Source of the DNA: Amphibalanus amphitrite
Lineage: Eukaryota; Arthropoda; Thecostraca; Balanomorpha; Balanidae
Length of the DNA: 64,000 bases
NCBI RefSeq assembly: GCF_019059575.1
Contig: NW_024882972.1
Location: 62,001 to 126,000 of the forward strand
Reading direction: 5' to 3'
The notes under the pieces are model-generated. The model ran no database searches, had not been told where the DNA came from, and worked only from the letters and a program-made list of their open reading frames with translations. Shown here one piece after another: positions 31,241 to 43,589 of the stretch. The translations under genes were made by a program, and so were the position numbers. Every line of letters starts with the position of its first letter. The stretch's first letter is position 1.

Positions 31241-32621
31241 TAGAAATATCAAGAAATTACGTGCTCATGCACCAGAAACTCTTCATTTGGCCTACGTTTC
31301 TACATGAAATCGGCTTATCCTGTGCTTACTAACAAGGACATTTCGGTAAGCGTGCCAGCCTGCTCACAAGTGCACCTACTCTACTGTTGCAGATGGCGCC
31401 CAGTTTCGTGTCAGCAGCTTGCACCGTAATGCGATTACCCCTGAATGGTATCATTGCGCCGGTCGGTAAAAGAGTGGCGCGTCCGGCGGCTGAGCGGCTC
31501 TGCGCGCCGTGCCGGGCTGCCCCCGCCGTTCGCGGAACGGCGGCGCCAGCGGCGGCTACCGTTCCCGTCGGCGGCCTGTGACCGGCCGCCGCGGCGCGGC
31601 TCATCTGGATCAGGCCGCCGGCCGAGCGCGCCGAGAGCCGCCATAGTTCCGTGAACGGCACCGCCGGCCCGTGGCGTGCGCAGCCTCCGCCGCACCGCCA
31701 CCTTCGGAAGGAAGGAATCAACAATGCATTTGCATTTAAATGAACTGCGGCCTAAGCCGTGCCTGGTGGCCGCACAGCCCCCCCCCCCCCCGGCCCAGCT
31801 GACCCGCGGCCGGTCGCGTGCCGCGGGATGTGTCACTCGGCACCACACACCACAGCCACAGCCGGACGAGCGCCCCCTGCGGCGCGGCGCAGCACCGACC
31901 CGCAATCACACTCCAGATCGTGTTCAGCAACGGCCCCTTACGTCACATGTGGGCACTCGTTTGGCAGAAGAGCCGTGTTGCTATGCTGGAATCGGCCGGG
32001 CGCTCTTCCTGAATGTCCTGTGTCGCTGCGTCATATGGGCTGGAAAGGGGCCCAGCCTTGGTCAAAGAAAAGTGTCAGCTCCTTTTGCACATCTTGTTAT
32101 GGTTTCTAGCAAAACAATCTTAAGCAGGCATTTCGAAAGCAGAGATCTTAATATAATGAATTACTTTTTCGGGAGGTTTTCGAACCTTGCGCCTAGTGCG
32201 CGCTCCGCGTTCAGAGTGGGAGCTGGGAAGTGGAAAGGCTTCCGGTGATTGCTGCCGCCGCCAACAGATGGCAGCAGTCACGAGCGCCTGAAAGTAGACT
32301 GTACCGCAGCTCCGCGATGACGCGGGACGGCGATCGGTGCCGCGCGGGGGGCCCGCGCCCCGGGAGGCTCGCGCCTTTCCACTGCGTCGTTCATCACCCG
32401 GCAGGGCGTCATCCTGCCCTTACATCGCGTTCCAGTGGGGCCGGTCACGTGACCACGTGCTGTCATTACACAGGGGCGCGGCGCTGGTCCGCCTCGGGCG
32501 GCTGCCTGTCCGGCTCGGTCCACTGACCGCAACTCCTCACCGCAGCAGCGAGCTGACACGTGTCCAAGCACGGACTGGTGCCAGAGGGGCAGACGAACGG
32601 ACCCCACTCCGACTGGACTCA
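31241..32621. other. Interval with no recognised gene
   Basis: Mostly GC-rich with open frames on both strands (31435-31905, 31676-32248, 32337 on). None shows a domain. Confidence 0.55.
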
Positions 32622-32895
32622 CCGGGAGCCAGCACCGAGCTCCGCCGCAGCAGCGGGCGGGCGGGAGCTAATGCCGAGCTCCGCCGCAGCAGCGGGCGGG
32701 CGGGAGCCAACACCGAGCTCTGCCGCAGCAGCGGGCGGGCGGGAGCCAACACCGAGCTGTGCCGCAGCAGCGGGCGGGCGGGAGCTAATACCGAGCTCCG
32801 CCGCCGCAGCGTCCCACCGGGAGCCAACACCGAGCTGTGCCGCAAAAGCTTCTCACCGGGAGCTAATGCCGAGCTCTGCGCAGCAGCAGGCGAGC
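32622..32895 (+). repeat. 39-bp minisatellite, about seven units
   Basis: Units of CGAGCTCCGCCGCAGCAG plus CGGGCGGGCGGGAGCTAAT and a few bases, 39 bp each. Because 39 is a multiple of three, frames stay open on both strands (one reads GANTELCRSSGRA per unit). A coding role is possible but unsupported outside the repeat. Confidence 0.9.
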
Positions 32896-33928
32896 GAGCG
32901 CAGCTGATAACTTATCCGGCTCCCACCTGCTTCACTGTTACGGCGCAAGGCCAATCAGCTAGCACCAGTGGCATGGCCACTTTAGACAGCTGTAATGAAG
33001 AAGTCATGCGCATCATCCATATTGTTATCGTTTTTCAGCTGACTTTTGCGCAAGGACTCAGCATGTATTCCCCAGAAAACACCTGTAGGTTCCAAGCGTA
33101 AAGAACAAGCAGTAACAACAACAAATGTGCCCAATCTACCCGTAGATCTGGAAAAGACATCACGTGAAACATGCGCAGCGCAATACTGATATTTGTGGGC
33201 TGTCGCCAGCATTCAGGGAACACATGGGTCGCTGAAGACCTGGCTACGGCGGCTGGAGCCCGCGTGTCAGGAAAATCGCCTCCTGAATTAAATCGGCATT
33301 ACCATATGGCGCCCCATAGTTTCCTTGGAACTCTTCCGTGAAATACTCCAGTCTATTTTTTGTTGCTATGCTTTAAAACAATACAAGGATGTGCGGAGTG
33401 ACTGACGAAATCAGCAGTAAAGTGCCTGGCATTCCTTGTAGCACTGACACCCTCTTCCAAAGCCCATCCACGGCTGTTAGTAACACAACAACAGAAATAT
33501 TAATTATCTCTTGGTAGGTACAGACAGAGAAAAAAAAACACAGATAAAGCCGGACAGATGACCCGCTCCTTGAGACTTTTCAGGGAATCAGCCTGCCACA
33601 GCGGGAGTGGCGTGTCGGGCCAGCAACCCAACAAAGAAAACCAAGTTCCTTTTACTTTAGATCTACTCACAGGTCAGGCCTGAGTGCAGTTGTCAAGTTT
33701 TTTTTAGAACACTCCAGGGCACGTATAAATCATCCAGGTGGGCAGCGTTAAGTCCACGTATGTCAGCGACCTGACCTGATTATTGCACAGGTAAGTGGCT
33801 CAACATGTTATCTAAATCGAAGGTCAGGCGAGTTCCTTTTTAGCTCTCTATCCCTGTCGTGCTACACATTCTCAGCGATCGTGAAAAACCTCAGGGTGTC
33901 GTTCAAATGACCTTTGATGACCTTGAGC
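32896..33928. other. Interval with no recognised gene
   Basis: Mixed DNA with a few AGGTCA-type sites near 33770-33830. No gene is seen. Confidence 0.55.
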
Positions 33929-34639
33929 CACTGGCGGTCCCAGGGGGGGGGGCCACGGGGGCCATGGCCCCCCCTTTGGTGCTGAAAGGTGGGGCCATAC
34001 TATCTTTTGGCCCCACCTTTCAGATCGAACAAAAGTCCTAGAAAAGCTTTTCGTATGTTTCATTTTCTTTCTTGCGCCATCAAAGGACGTAAATTTCACT
34101 CATGAGGGCTCAGTTTCGCATTCTGTCAATTTGGTGGTCAGCGTCGCTGGCACCGGTTCACGAGTATGGCCGGATCTTATATGGAATATCAGCGTGGGTT
34201 TACTTGAGGCTCTCGTAGGCCCAGCAATGGCTGGCATGAGACCCTCTTCGGCAGTGGTGGGTGGGCCCTGCTAAAGGAGATTGGCTCTAAGACACTAAAG
34301 TAAGACGTCATGGGTTGGTGCTGTGCACCTCAGAAGCCCGGTGGTGACGCCGTATGCCGGCTTGGTTTCTTAAGGATTAGCGTGGGAACTCCGGGGCCTG
34401 CATAGAGTTTGCATGAGCTAGTATGTAATCTCAGAGGCATGTGTGTAATGTGTACACAGTGGCGGTCGCGGGGGGGGGGGCATCAGGGCCATGCCCCCCC
34501 CAAGGTCAATAAAGGGGGCCATCATATCATTTGCCCCCCCCCTCAAACAACCAATGGGCCCCCATATAGGTGTATGGGGCCCTGGCAATTATTCGATCGT
34601 CACGAAGCTCAAAAAAACCCACGCCCAGCTATTAATATA

Positions 34640-35170
34640 GCTCCCACACCGGTCTTTGAGCGTCCTACACTGACCTCTGAGGGAACTTCAGTGGCGGTCA
34701 AGTGCCCACGTTGACCGCTAAGAGCCTACATCAACCTCTGAGACCCCACATCTGGCCTATGAGGGCCCCTAACAGGCCTCAGGGGTCCCAACCGGCGTCT
34801 GAGGGTCTCACACCGGTCTCTGGTGGCCTTATTTCTGTCTGTGGTGTCCCAAGACGAACCTTAAGGTGCCAATGAGGGCCCCGCACTGGCTGCTGAAGAC
34901 CCGAAACCGGCCTCTAAGGGCCTGCATTGGCATTTGAGGAGGGCCCATCTTGGCCTTTGAGGGCCGTCTGCTGGCCTCTGGGGTCCAACGACGGCTCATG
35001 CCGGTCTTTTAGGGCCCCACGCTGACCTCTGAGGGCCCATGTTGGCCTGTAATAACCCACATTAGCCTCTGAGAGCCCAACTCGGTCACTGATTGTCTCA
35101 AACTACTGGCCTTTGTAGTTTGCAGGCCCTGTACTGATCTCTGAGGGCCCTAAACTGGCCTCTACGTGAA
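34640..35170 (+). repeat. Degenerate GGCCTCTGAGGGCCC tandem array
   Basis: About 18 diverged units of roughly 30 bp built on GGCCTCTGAGGGCCC plus ACACTGG-like linkers. It has the same character in reverse complement as 60580-61500 in another hAT element. Confidence 0.8.
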
Positions 35171-35770
35171 AACATATATGGGTGGGTTTCTGAAGATCAG
35201 AGGGCTCACGCAGTCTCCGGCAAAGCCTTACGTTGGTCCTGATCGAGATTACTTTGCGTCCTGATGGTCCGGCGCAGATTCCCTCATATTTCGACGTCGG
35301 GACCCCATGAGCCGGTGTGGGTCCTGGGGCTGGCAGAGACTGATGAAGTCCTTAGGGCTCAGGGCCAGTCTTTTTAGCAGTAAGACTAGGCAGGTTGAGT
35401 GAGCCCCAATAGAGCCGCTGCGAAGCCCCGCAGGAGTCGCGCGCGGCCCTCAGATGCCAATTTTGAAAGCTCGGAACCTGTGGGGGGTCTCCAGAGGTCG
35501 GTCGGTGTACCTACTCTCTCCCGCCGCCACACAACTAGGTATGTTACCTATATGAGTAAATGTCATAGTCTGAAAATGCTCTCTGGGTTTCACATGCTTG
35601 TTCAAAGCAAGAGGTATCTGTACTTTTCCGAATTGTTTTATAGTGGTAAGGTCATGAATCCGCGTGCCTGACCTTCCAGTATACCTATGCTACACCGATC
35701 CGTCGTCATGGTGCAGTGGGCCGACCGGTGGAAGCACCGTGGGACGGGAAATGGAACTGGTGATTTTGCC

Positions 35771-36962
35771 TTAACCCGCGCCCCACTGGGGGGGGGGGGC
35801 TATTTATAGCCCCCCTCCCGTTTTTCTGCAATAACTTCCAAACCGCTTGACGGATCGACGCCAAACTTTCAGTACCTTCGGCTGCATCAATTTGACACCT
35901 TGTGTCAAAAGTTGAACTTCGTAGCTACCATAGGTCGGCCGGAAATGACGTCAGAGTGACGTCATGTTCGTCCGATTTCGACGCAAAACATTGAACCACG
36001 GCAATCGCTCCCAAGAGCTCAGTTTTTAAGCTAGATCCAATTTCTTTGCATGAAAGAACTCAGAATTGACCGCACTATCAAACTGCTATCTCGGATTTTC
36101 AAAATTTTGAAAATTTCGAAAATTTTATATAATAATATTCAAAATTTATATTTTTATATTTTTTTCAAAAAGTTTTTGACTTTCGAAAAAAAAACCGGAA
36201 TATATGTGACAGAACGCATGATTATGACTAACTTTAGCAAGTTTTAGCTAAATATCTTCAAAAATGGCCAAGTTATACGCATTATTGCAAAAAATTCACA
36301 ATTATTAATTTTTCAAATCAATTTTTCAGTACGTATTTGGCATCGTACACCAGTATAAATGGCACCATCGTATTCCTGAGCTCAAACTGCATCCAACAGA
36401 CACCTTTTTTGTTGAAAAATTTCAACTTCAAAATTTGACCTTTTTTGACCTGAAAGTGACCTGACCTAAGCTAAATTCGACTCAAAATGACCTTGAATGA
36501 CATAGACGACATCAAATTCGAAATCTATGGCCTAAATGGACCATAAAACATGTGTCACGTGACCGACGCATGATATAATATTTTCGTGACCTGTGATGAC
36601 CTGACCCTGACCTGAAAATCAAAGTACAAGTTTGGTACCCTCAAGGTATTTAGAGCATCTGTTCACGAGTGTGGAAACCAAAAATGAGCCTGATCTGACT
36701 TGTAAGACGGCGGCCAGAGCCCAAAATGTGAACAAGCCAAAGTGCTAATAATTTTTACTTTGACCTGACCTGTGACGTCATCGGTGACCTCGAGGTCAAT
36801 GAAATTAGGTTTCGCTCGACAGTTTTTCCGGGGCTATCAGACGCCGTTTGAATTTTGACGATCGGCCCTGTAGTTTCGGAGTTAGGAGGGGGGGCTATGA
36901 ATAGCCCCCCCCCCCCCCCAGTAGGGCGTGTTATACACAGACCCCAGTGGGGCGCGGGTTAA
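35771..36962. mobile_element. piggyBac-type TTAA element, family B, complete ends
   Basis: Single-core left end TTAACCCGCGCCCCACTGGG, and a doubled-core right end finishing CCCCAGTGGGGCGCGGGTTAA-like. Loops are CTATTTATAG and CTATGAATAG between G and C runs. It is 1192 bp with no gene. The interior has an AT-rich self-complementary block (about 36090-36200) and many TGACCT sites. It is inserted into the hAT relic. Confidence 0.88.
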
Positions 36963-37159
36963 ATTGAGCTTAAAAATTTCACGCAAGAATCAGATGGATG
37001 AAGCATAAGTAATGCCAACTGCGCGGCACCTCGTGGACGTAAAAAATTAGCCGATCACCCCCCCCCCCTTCCGGTGACGGATAAATGTTATGTCCCGCGA
37101 GTGTGACTTTGGCCCCCCCCCCCCTTTTGCTAGCGGCTGCGACCGCCAGTGCCTTGAGC

Positions 37160-37979
37160 CGGTATGTTTTTTTTTACGTTATTTCCATAGGCTGAATCTG
37201 GTCTGGCAATTGACATCCATTTGGCTTTTTACAATAATATGAAGGCAAATCACGATAAAATAAAGAAAACCAATTTGACTGATTTGAGTTTAGTTTGTAC
37301 AAGGTATGTAGATGTAACACAGAGTACAGATCATCCATGACTTTCACGTGGCCTTGCCTTGACCCAAGGTAGTCCTCAATTTCAGTGGTTTGGCTTGAAA
37401 TGCATTTTTCGACTTGATTCCGCACATTCGCTGACACAAACGGTAAAACTGAACCTGAGAAAACAACGTCGCCCAATTTTAAAATGAAATTTATTCCCGA
37501 TTATTTCCATCGCTGCATGTTAGACTAAATATAATAACAGTGATGACGTCATGATATGGAGCTTCCATTACAATGTAATGTTAAATTATTACTTACCATG
37601 GAGCGAATCACTTACTCGAGTCTGACCTTGCTGGCACTGAGACAGTGTATTCCTAGGGTTCGTCGACACTTGAAGCCATCATAAGGACATTGGGCGCCAC
37701 TTGTACCCAGCGACGTCATTATAGTGTACAATTTTGGCAGTCACAATCTCTATGAAAGTACGCAGAACAAATCCACAATATGGTAGATTTGAAATTTAAA
37801 AGATTGGAATTTCTTGGGTCAGCCTTCGGCTAGGTTTACCTGACTCCACCATTACGTAAACACCTTCAGGAAAAGTGGAACTACAGCTTACCATTAGGAG
37901 ATGACTCTGGCGCTTGGCCATCCCCCCTCCCTCATCCAGTCAGTAGTCAGCCTCGGTCAGTGGTCCCCCCCCCCTCCGA
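37160..37979. other. Interval with no recognised gene
   Basis: Contains a 100-codon minus-strand frame (37174-37476) preceded by an acceptor-like TTTTCTCAG. It has no match to a family I recognise, so it is left unannotated. Confidence 0.5.
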
Positions 37980-38180
37980 CAGCCTATTGACCGGTCAGTG
38001 GCCACCGGTCGGCCTCCTGTCGGTCAGCGGTCACCGCGCCGGGTCACCGCGCCGGTCAGCGGTGAGTGCGCCGGTCAGCGGTGAGTGCGCCGGGTCACCG
38101 CGCCGGTCAGCGGTCACCGCCCCGGTCAGCGGTCAGCGCGCCGGTCAGCGGTGAGTGCGCCGGTCAGCGGTGGCCGGTGA
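37980..38180 (+). repeat. GTGCGCCGGTCAGCGGT minisatellite
   Basis: Units of 16-18 bp alternating GTGCGCCGGTCAGCGGT and CACCGCGCCGGTCAGCGG, about ten in all. Confidence 0.85.
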
Positions 38181-39251
38181 GTGCGCCCCCACCCGACCGT
38201 CGCCGCCACGTGTCGTCTGCTGAGCCCTGGGCCACGCGGCCCGCCAGCAGCGTCACCCAGATGGACAGCGATGGCCCGCCGAGCCGCTGTCCGTGTGATC
38301 AGGCCGCGGAGCTGAGCGCCGCTCCACCAACTGAAGGCGGCAGCTATCTCACAGATGAAGGGGTGCTCTGTTCGCCGTGCAGAGACCGTATCTGAAAGGC
38401 CTGTTGCGAGATGTTTTCAACATACTATTAGCGGATATCTGACCGCAGTAGTATTTAAGGAATTTGATAGTTCGTGCTTGATGCTAACGGATACCGTGCC
38501 TGATAATACCTACACTATTATCCTTGTTTAGAAAGCTTATTGTGTATTTTTAACCACTCTGAGGTTATGCAGCTTCTCTTGCTGAAAATACCGCATCTCG
38601 GTGAACATCTTATGGTGCAGCTTGGACGGTGGTAATTTTTGCTGCTAGATATTACTATGAACTTGACTTGACCAGGAGTAGGTACCTAAGTAGCGTGAGA
38701 ATAAAATCGATGCATTATTGTGATAGCTCTCAGCAACAGCTAAGAAGTAAGAACAGCCGAGGACGTCTGATGCTGGACTTCGACGCGGGCTGAAAGTAAT
38801 ACGTAGTTGTTGGGGATTCTTTTACGATTCTTTTCTCGTACGGTACAACTTACAGCCAACAGGAAGAGAAGAGGGTGGCCAACATAAAGTCAATAAACTA
38901 ATACACATATGAAAGAGGCAGGCAAAGTTCAAAACTAAAACCCTGGTCGATGTTAACGGGAGCTGAGGCGCAAAGGGAGAATTATATAAAGAGCCAATTA
39001 GGGGGTTTGGGAGTGCTCGAGCTCGAGCATGCCCCCTGAAAATCAAAGGTTACCATATAATAATATTCCAGAGGCTTCTGACATCTCATCTCAGACACAA
39101 ACTGCTATGCGTAAGTGGCGAGGACAGACAGTAATGCTGTTGGGAAAACGTACCTGTATCTGGTCAAGTTAACAATTTGACGCTGCCACTCGCCAGGTGC
39201 TGGAAAAGCATCCCCATGGGTTTGTGACAATTATTCACCTCCAAGTATGCG
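38181..39251. other. Interval with no recognised gene
   Basis: GC-rich to 38400, then mixed. Nothing definite is seen. Confidence 0.55.
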
Positions 39252-40424
39252 TTAACCCGCGCGGGGCTGGGGTCTCCAGCCGAACGCGCGGGGCTGGGGG
39301 GGGGGGGTAAATTTTACCCCCCCCTGTTATCTCCCGAACTAATGGTCCGATTTGGAAAATTCAAGCGCCAATCGAAAGCTCTCATCACGAACTACTAAAA
39401 ACATGTACTTAATTTAAAGTTTGAGGTCAAGGTCAAGGTCAGGTCAAGGGTACAAATTGCAAGTTGCCTTGCACCGTAGTTGCCGAAGAATGGAGTCATG
39501 GACTGAGACTGATCGCCCAAAACGTGTTCTTAGGCTACCAAGACAATATTCGTTGCATACAATATCATTCAGAGGTCAAGGTCAAGGTCAGGTCAGGTCA
39601 GGTCAGGTCACCAAAAAAACAAAATATAGAAAAGGGCATGTGCGACACATGTTTTATGGGTCATTTTACTCATAGAACTCAATAGGCACACTCAATAAGT
39701 GATATGGACCACCTCTGGATGAATTTCAGGTCGAGGTCAGGTCAAGGTCAGGTCAAGTGAGGTCAAATTTTGAAGTTGGTTGTTAAGGCCTAAAAAGGTG
39801 TCTATCTGATGCAGTTTTTCACGGCAAATCGAATGGTGCTATTTTTGTTTCCGTACGAGGTCTAGAACTTCCAAAAAAGTCATTTTTCAAAAATTTTGTG
39901 TGTCGTGACGTCATAAAATTTTGAATAACTCCCACATTTTTGAACCGATTCTTCTAAAATTTGGTATGTAGGTGCACATAGACCACTTCTCTGACATATA
40001 TTCCGGTTTTTTCGATACACTAAAAATTTTGGATTTTATAATGATTTTCCCAAAAAAATCAGTTTTTTGAAAAAATTTAGGCCAAAATCCAAAATTTTCA
40101 AAAAACCGAGATAGCCATTTGATAGACAAAGTAAAATTACGTATAACCTTTTTTGTTACGTCTTGATTCCTTTAAAAATGAAGATGTTAGCGGCGTTTGA
40201 ACTTTTGCCGTTTTTGAGGCGAAAATGGCGAACATGACGTCACTAAAACGTCAATTTCTCAAAAATTTTCCGACGGATTTCGCTCAAATTTTCAGGGAAC
40301 GTGTCAAATTAATGTAAGAAAAGGTACTGAAAGTTTGGCGGCGCTGCGCGCCGCCGTTTTTGAAATATCGCAAAAATTCGCGAGGGGGGGTAAAATTTAC
40401 CCCCCCCAGCCCCGCGCGGGTTAA
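39252..40424. mobile_element. piggyBac-type TTAA element, family C, complete ends
   Basis: Doubled core CGCGCGGGGCTGG on the left with spacer GGTCTCCAGCC. Single core at the right end, CCCCGCGCGGGTTAA. Loops are TAAATTTTA and TAAAATTTA. A direct run of AGGTC units lies at about 39572-39611. Its right TTAA (40421-40424) is also the left TTAA of the next element. Confidence 0.88.
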
Positions 40425-40921
40425 AGGGACTATCCCACCTTCTAAAATGTTGTTAAAACCAGTTAAATTGTGCCCGACTTAATAGACTGGATCACCAGGA
40501 ACACGGTTCTGGCATTTATTTTTCATTAAACATCTTAGGCTTCCCATATTCCAAACACAAACTTTCAAATATGTGACGTCACAGCCCAAAATTACCTCCT
40601 TCCCCAGGCCACACTACTGTCATAAAGCTGATCCTTTTTCCTCTGTAGGCACCACAACGAAGTTCAGACCAAGTTTTAAGCGATTTTTCAACGAACAAAC
40701 CCATTTAAATCAGAATGACTAAACGAGGTGACGTCACACTAACGGTCGCTCCATGTTGAAGATAGGGCCTTGCACAAGGCCCATTTTCAAATGAAGGGAA
40801 CGAATTTCTTCAACACCAAGAGGCCGCGGGGGTTGCAACCTAGATAGATAGTGGTTTCTGAACCTCGCCGCAAACTTGGCTATCTCAACTCAAACCCCAT
40901 GTTAAAGGTGGGATAGTCCCT
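40425..40921. mobile_element. TTAA MITE with AGGGACTATCCCACC ends
   Basis: AGGGACTATCCCACCTT at the left and its complement at the right, flanked by TTAA at 40421-40424 and 40922-40925. It is 497 bp and non-coding. AGG..CCT ends with TTAA suggest Kolobok-type or a second piggyBac-type lineage. Its termini resemble those of 56395-58954 (AGGTAGTGTGCCACC). Confidence 0.85.
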
Positions 40922-40925
40922 TTAA

Positions 40926-41379
40926 TGCGTTTCTCCTAGATTATCTAGATAAACGTTCGAGGCTACAGAGCAGTACGAAACTCTGACCCCTTCTCTACTA
41001 TAAGTTAAAAAGACTAGCGCATTAATTTGTTTGCATGGTTGGACGTACAAAAGTGCCCTGGCAATGCAGTTTAAGTTGATCCCCGGGCGCAGCTGACCTG
41101 CTGAAGATGCTGACGCAAATCTCGTACTGGGAAAGAAACATTTTGCTGCAGTCGAGAATGCTGTCAGACGGCACGCAGGGAGATTACATAAGACAGATCA
41201 GATCGGCCCAGTAGTGGCGCAGCTGGTTCTCTCGCCGAGTGACGGGTACAGCGAACATCTGCAAGAGTCATAGACCATAAAATGCAACGCAACATGCATT
41301 AGTCCCTGTTTCGTGCGGGTTTGAATGACAATGTCGCCAGGTCGCGCACCTCACTCGCTGCCACTACCAGTGGCCATTC
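40926..41379. other. Interval with no recognised gene
   Basis: Mixed sequence, nothing definite. Confidence 0.55.
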
Positions 41380-41560
41380 TGTTATCCACGGCGGCACTGA
41401 GCAGCGCGGCAATTCTGTTATCCTCTGCCGCACAGACCACGGACCAGTGGCAACTCTGCTGTTCTCGGCGGCACAGACCACGGACCAGTGGAAACTCTGC
41501 TTTTCTCCGCGGCACTAACCACGGACCAGTGGCAACTCTGCTGTACTCGGCGGCACAATG
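41380..41560 (+). repeat. About 41-bp minisatellite, four to five units
   Basis: Units of ACCAGTGGCAACTCTGCTGT followed by TCTCGGCGGCACAGACCACGG, the last ones best matched. Confidence 0.88.
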
Positions 41561-43376
41561 ACATAGGAGGAGGCGTTGGCGCGACGCCTCACAATTGACC
41601 CTTAATTGAGTTGGAATTTCGCGGATAAAAACGAGCGTGCTGCTCTCCACGAGAGCAAACAAGCAGGACCCACTGTTGCGGTATCATGTCCATTGTCCAG
41701 TGTCCAGATCAAGGGCTAGGTCTAGGACCCAAAACTTCTTTTTGCTTCTGGGAATCAGCAAAAATGACCGCAAAAATGGTATGCACATACCAATACGGTT
41801 GTCGTCCTAAGGGAACGGTGGATATATTTCTTGTGAGGAGAAATTCAATTAAAATACGAATAAAATGCAACGAACTTGATCGGAGCTATAGCAAAGAGCT
41901 TCAACAAAAAGTTCCTGTCATTGGTAGGTAATATGCAGAAAACAGTCAAAATGTGAGCAGTTTAGAAAATGTATACTAAAAAATATGTATATTTTTTGTG
42001 AGGAAGATACATATTACGCTAGTATCCCCAGTCTCTCTCCACTACTACAGAGATTGCTAGCCTGTCTGTATTCGGCCGGAGCCGTCTGTTACACGGCGTC
42101 CGTTTCTGAATGTTCCGGGAATCGGCGCCAACCTGACTGGAATATATGGACGAGCGCCCGCGCGCGCTGGTTAAGAGACTGGCAGAGTCAGGTGGACGAG
42201 TCCGGCGCGAATTAGCCGAGCGAGTTCACGGCGCGCTGGTCCCCGCCGACCTGTAATCGCGGCAGATTAGCAGCGTCCCTCCCACGCGGTCGAGTTGTGC
42301 CATGCACGAGCGTCCCTCGCCTCTCGAGATGCCGCTCCGACACACAGCTTGTCCCAGGCTCTAATGAGGTTGCGTCAGAATGCGCAATGCACGCCCCGAA
42401 AACTGTGGCTCCAGACTCAGATCACCGGCTATGAGTGCATACAGATTTGGCTGAGGCAAATTGCAATTAACATGTGTGAAATTCGACATGTGACAGGTAT
42501 CTATCTCTACTTGTAATTCTGAAATTTCCAACGAATTCACCTGTAACTGGGCCTAATCCTGTTACTTCTCGCCAAAATAATTGAAAGTACTTACCTACCA
42601 ATTTGATATTCGGCACAGTGATTGATAACATGCCCGATGACGCGAGGTTTTAGGCGTCTGACTTTTCAGTCCGTGCCGGGTACATTGGTCTCAAATATCG
42701 ATATTTTTCAGCCAGAGCACATGTTGCAATGACCACATTGCACAAAACATGTTACATGCCTAATAAAGAAAGCATTACCATATTGGGAATGCCCTTGGAA
42801 AGTCTCCGACTTCCCGTATAGCAACAAAAATTACAGTTGCTGAAATTACCTTGTACGAAAAAGGGCAAAGCACAGCGTAGGCATTGCGCATCCAAAAGGC
42901 TGCGCAGAATGGAACCAGAGAAGACCAAGGACGCTTGCCGTAGCTCATACTTCAGCGAACTCTGTGAACTTTGCAATTATCTCGCCTCCGTCTATGATAA
43001 ACAACTATGACCTTGGCCAAAAAGTGTGGGATTCTGGACAGCACAGACGCAGTGCCTACGCAGAAGGCGAATGTGACGGACGCCGCGCAAGGCGGTTATG
43101 TTCGAGTTAGCCATCTCTGACGTACATTCTCCCGTATAAAATTCTCGTGGCCGGCCTACTGACGCAAATCGGACGCCACAGTGGTGGTGGTCAGTACGGG
43201 GAAAAGCCACACGCTACGGGACCGGCGCACGTGAAGACGGACCGGGTCAGCGCCGTCACGGAGATCTCCCGCCGCCGCCGTCCTGATCTGTGTGTGTAAC
43301 GCACTTGCGGCTTTGTTAGTGGCGGCCATCGTATAGGTATCACGTTTTGTGACATGAACATGATGTGTATATGCTA
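41561..43376. other. Interval with no recognised gene
   Basis: Mixed DNA. An 81-codon frame at 41686-41931 has no recognised domain. Confidence 0.55.
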
Positions 43377-43589
43377 CAGGCAAAGTGAAAACCCGGACAT
43401 TTTGCAAAATGCCTAGGCAATTTTGCAAAATCCCTGACCCGCCAGGCATTTTGGAAATTGCTTAGGCAGTTTGTAAACTGCCTGACCCACCAGGCATTTT
43501 GCAAACTGCCCAGGCAGCAAAATGCCTGGGCAGTTTGCCCTTGGCCTGGGCAAAATGCCTGACCCGCCAAGCATTTTGCAAAATGCCTG
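43377..43589. repeat. Palindrome array of GGCATTTTGCAAAATGCC units, array 1
   Basis: Begins CAGGCAAAGTGAAAAC and ends AAAATGCCTG. It is filled with about seven variants of the self-complementary GGCATTTTGCAAAATGCC and GGCAGTTTGCAAACTGCC, separated by short CTGACCCGCCA linkers. Array 2 at 44719-44867 has the same make-up and the same unique end. Confidence 0.88.

Larger units (their letters stand above)
33929..37151. mobile_element. hAT-type element relic, TIR CACTGGCGGTC, 8-bp TSD CCTTGAGC
   Basis: CCTTGAGC flanks both ends (33921-33928 and 37152-37159). The ends are CACTGGCGGTCCC and GCGACCGCCAGTG. Just inside the left end is a G/C hairpin and then a 16-bp-arm palindrome CTGAAAGGTGGGGCCA with its complement (33981-34022). 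CAGTGGCGGTC recurs inside at 34460 and 34690, hinting at nested or duplicated ends. No transposase is recognisable. It contains the minisatellite at 34640-35170 and the family B element 35771-36962. Confidence 0.75.

Noticed and set aside
37174-37476. 100-codon minus-strand frame with an acceptor-like start
   Set aside because: The sequence looks protein-like in composition, but there is no recognised domain and no partner exons. It might be an unknown exon, so expression data would decide.
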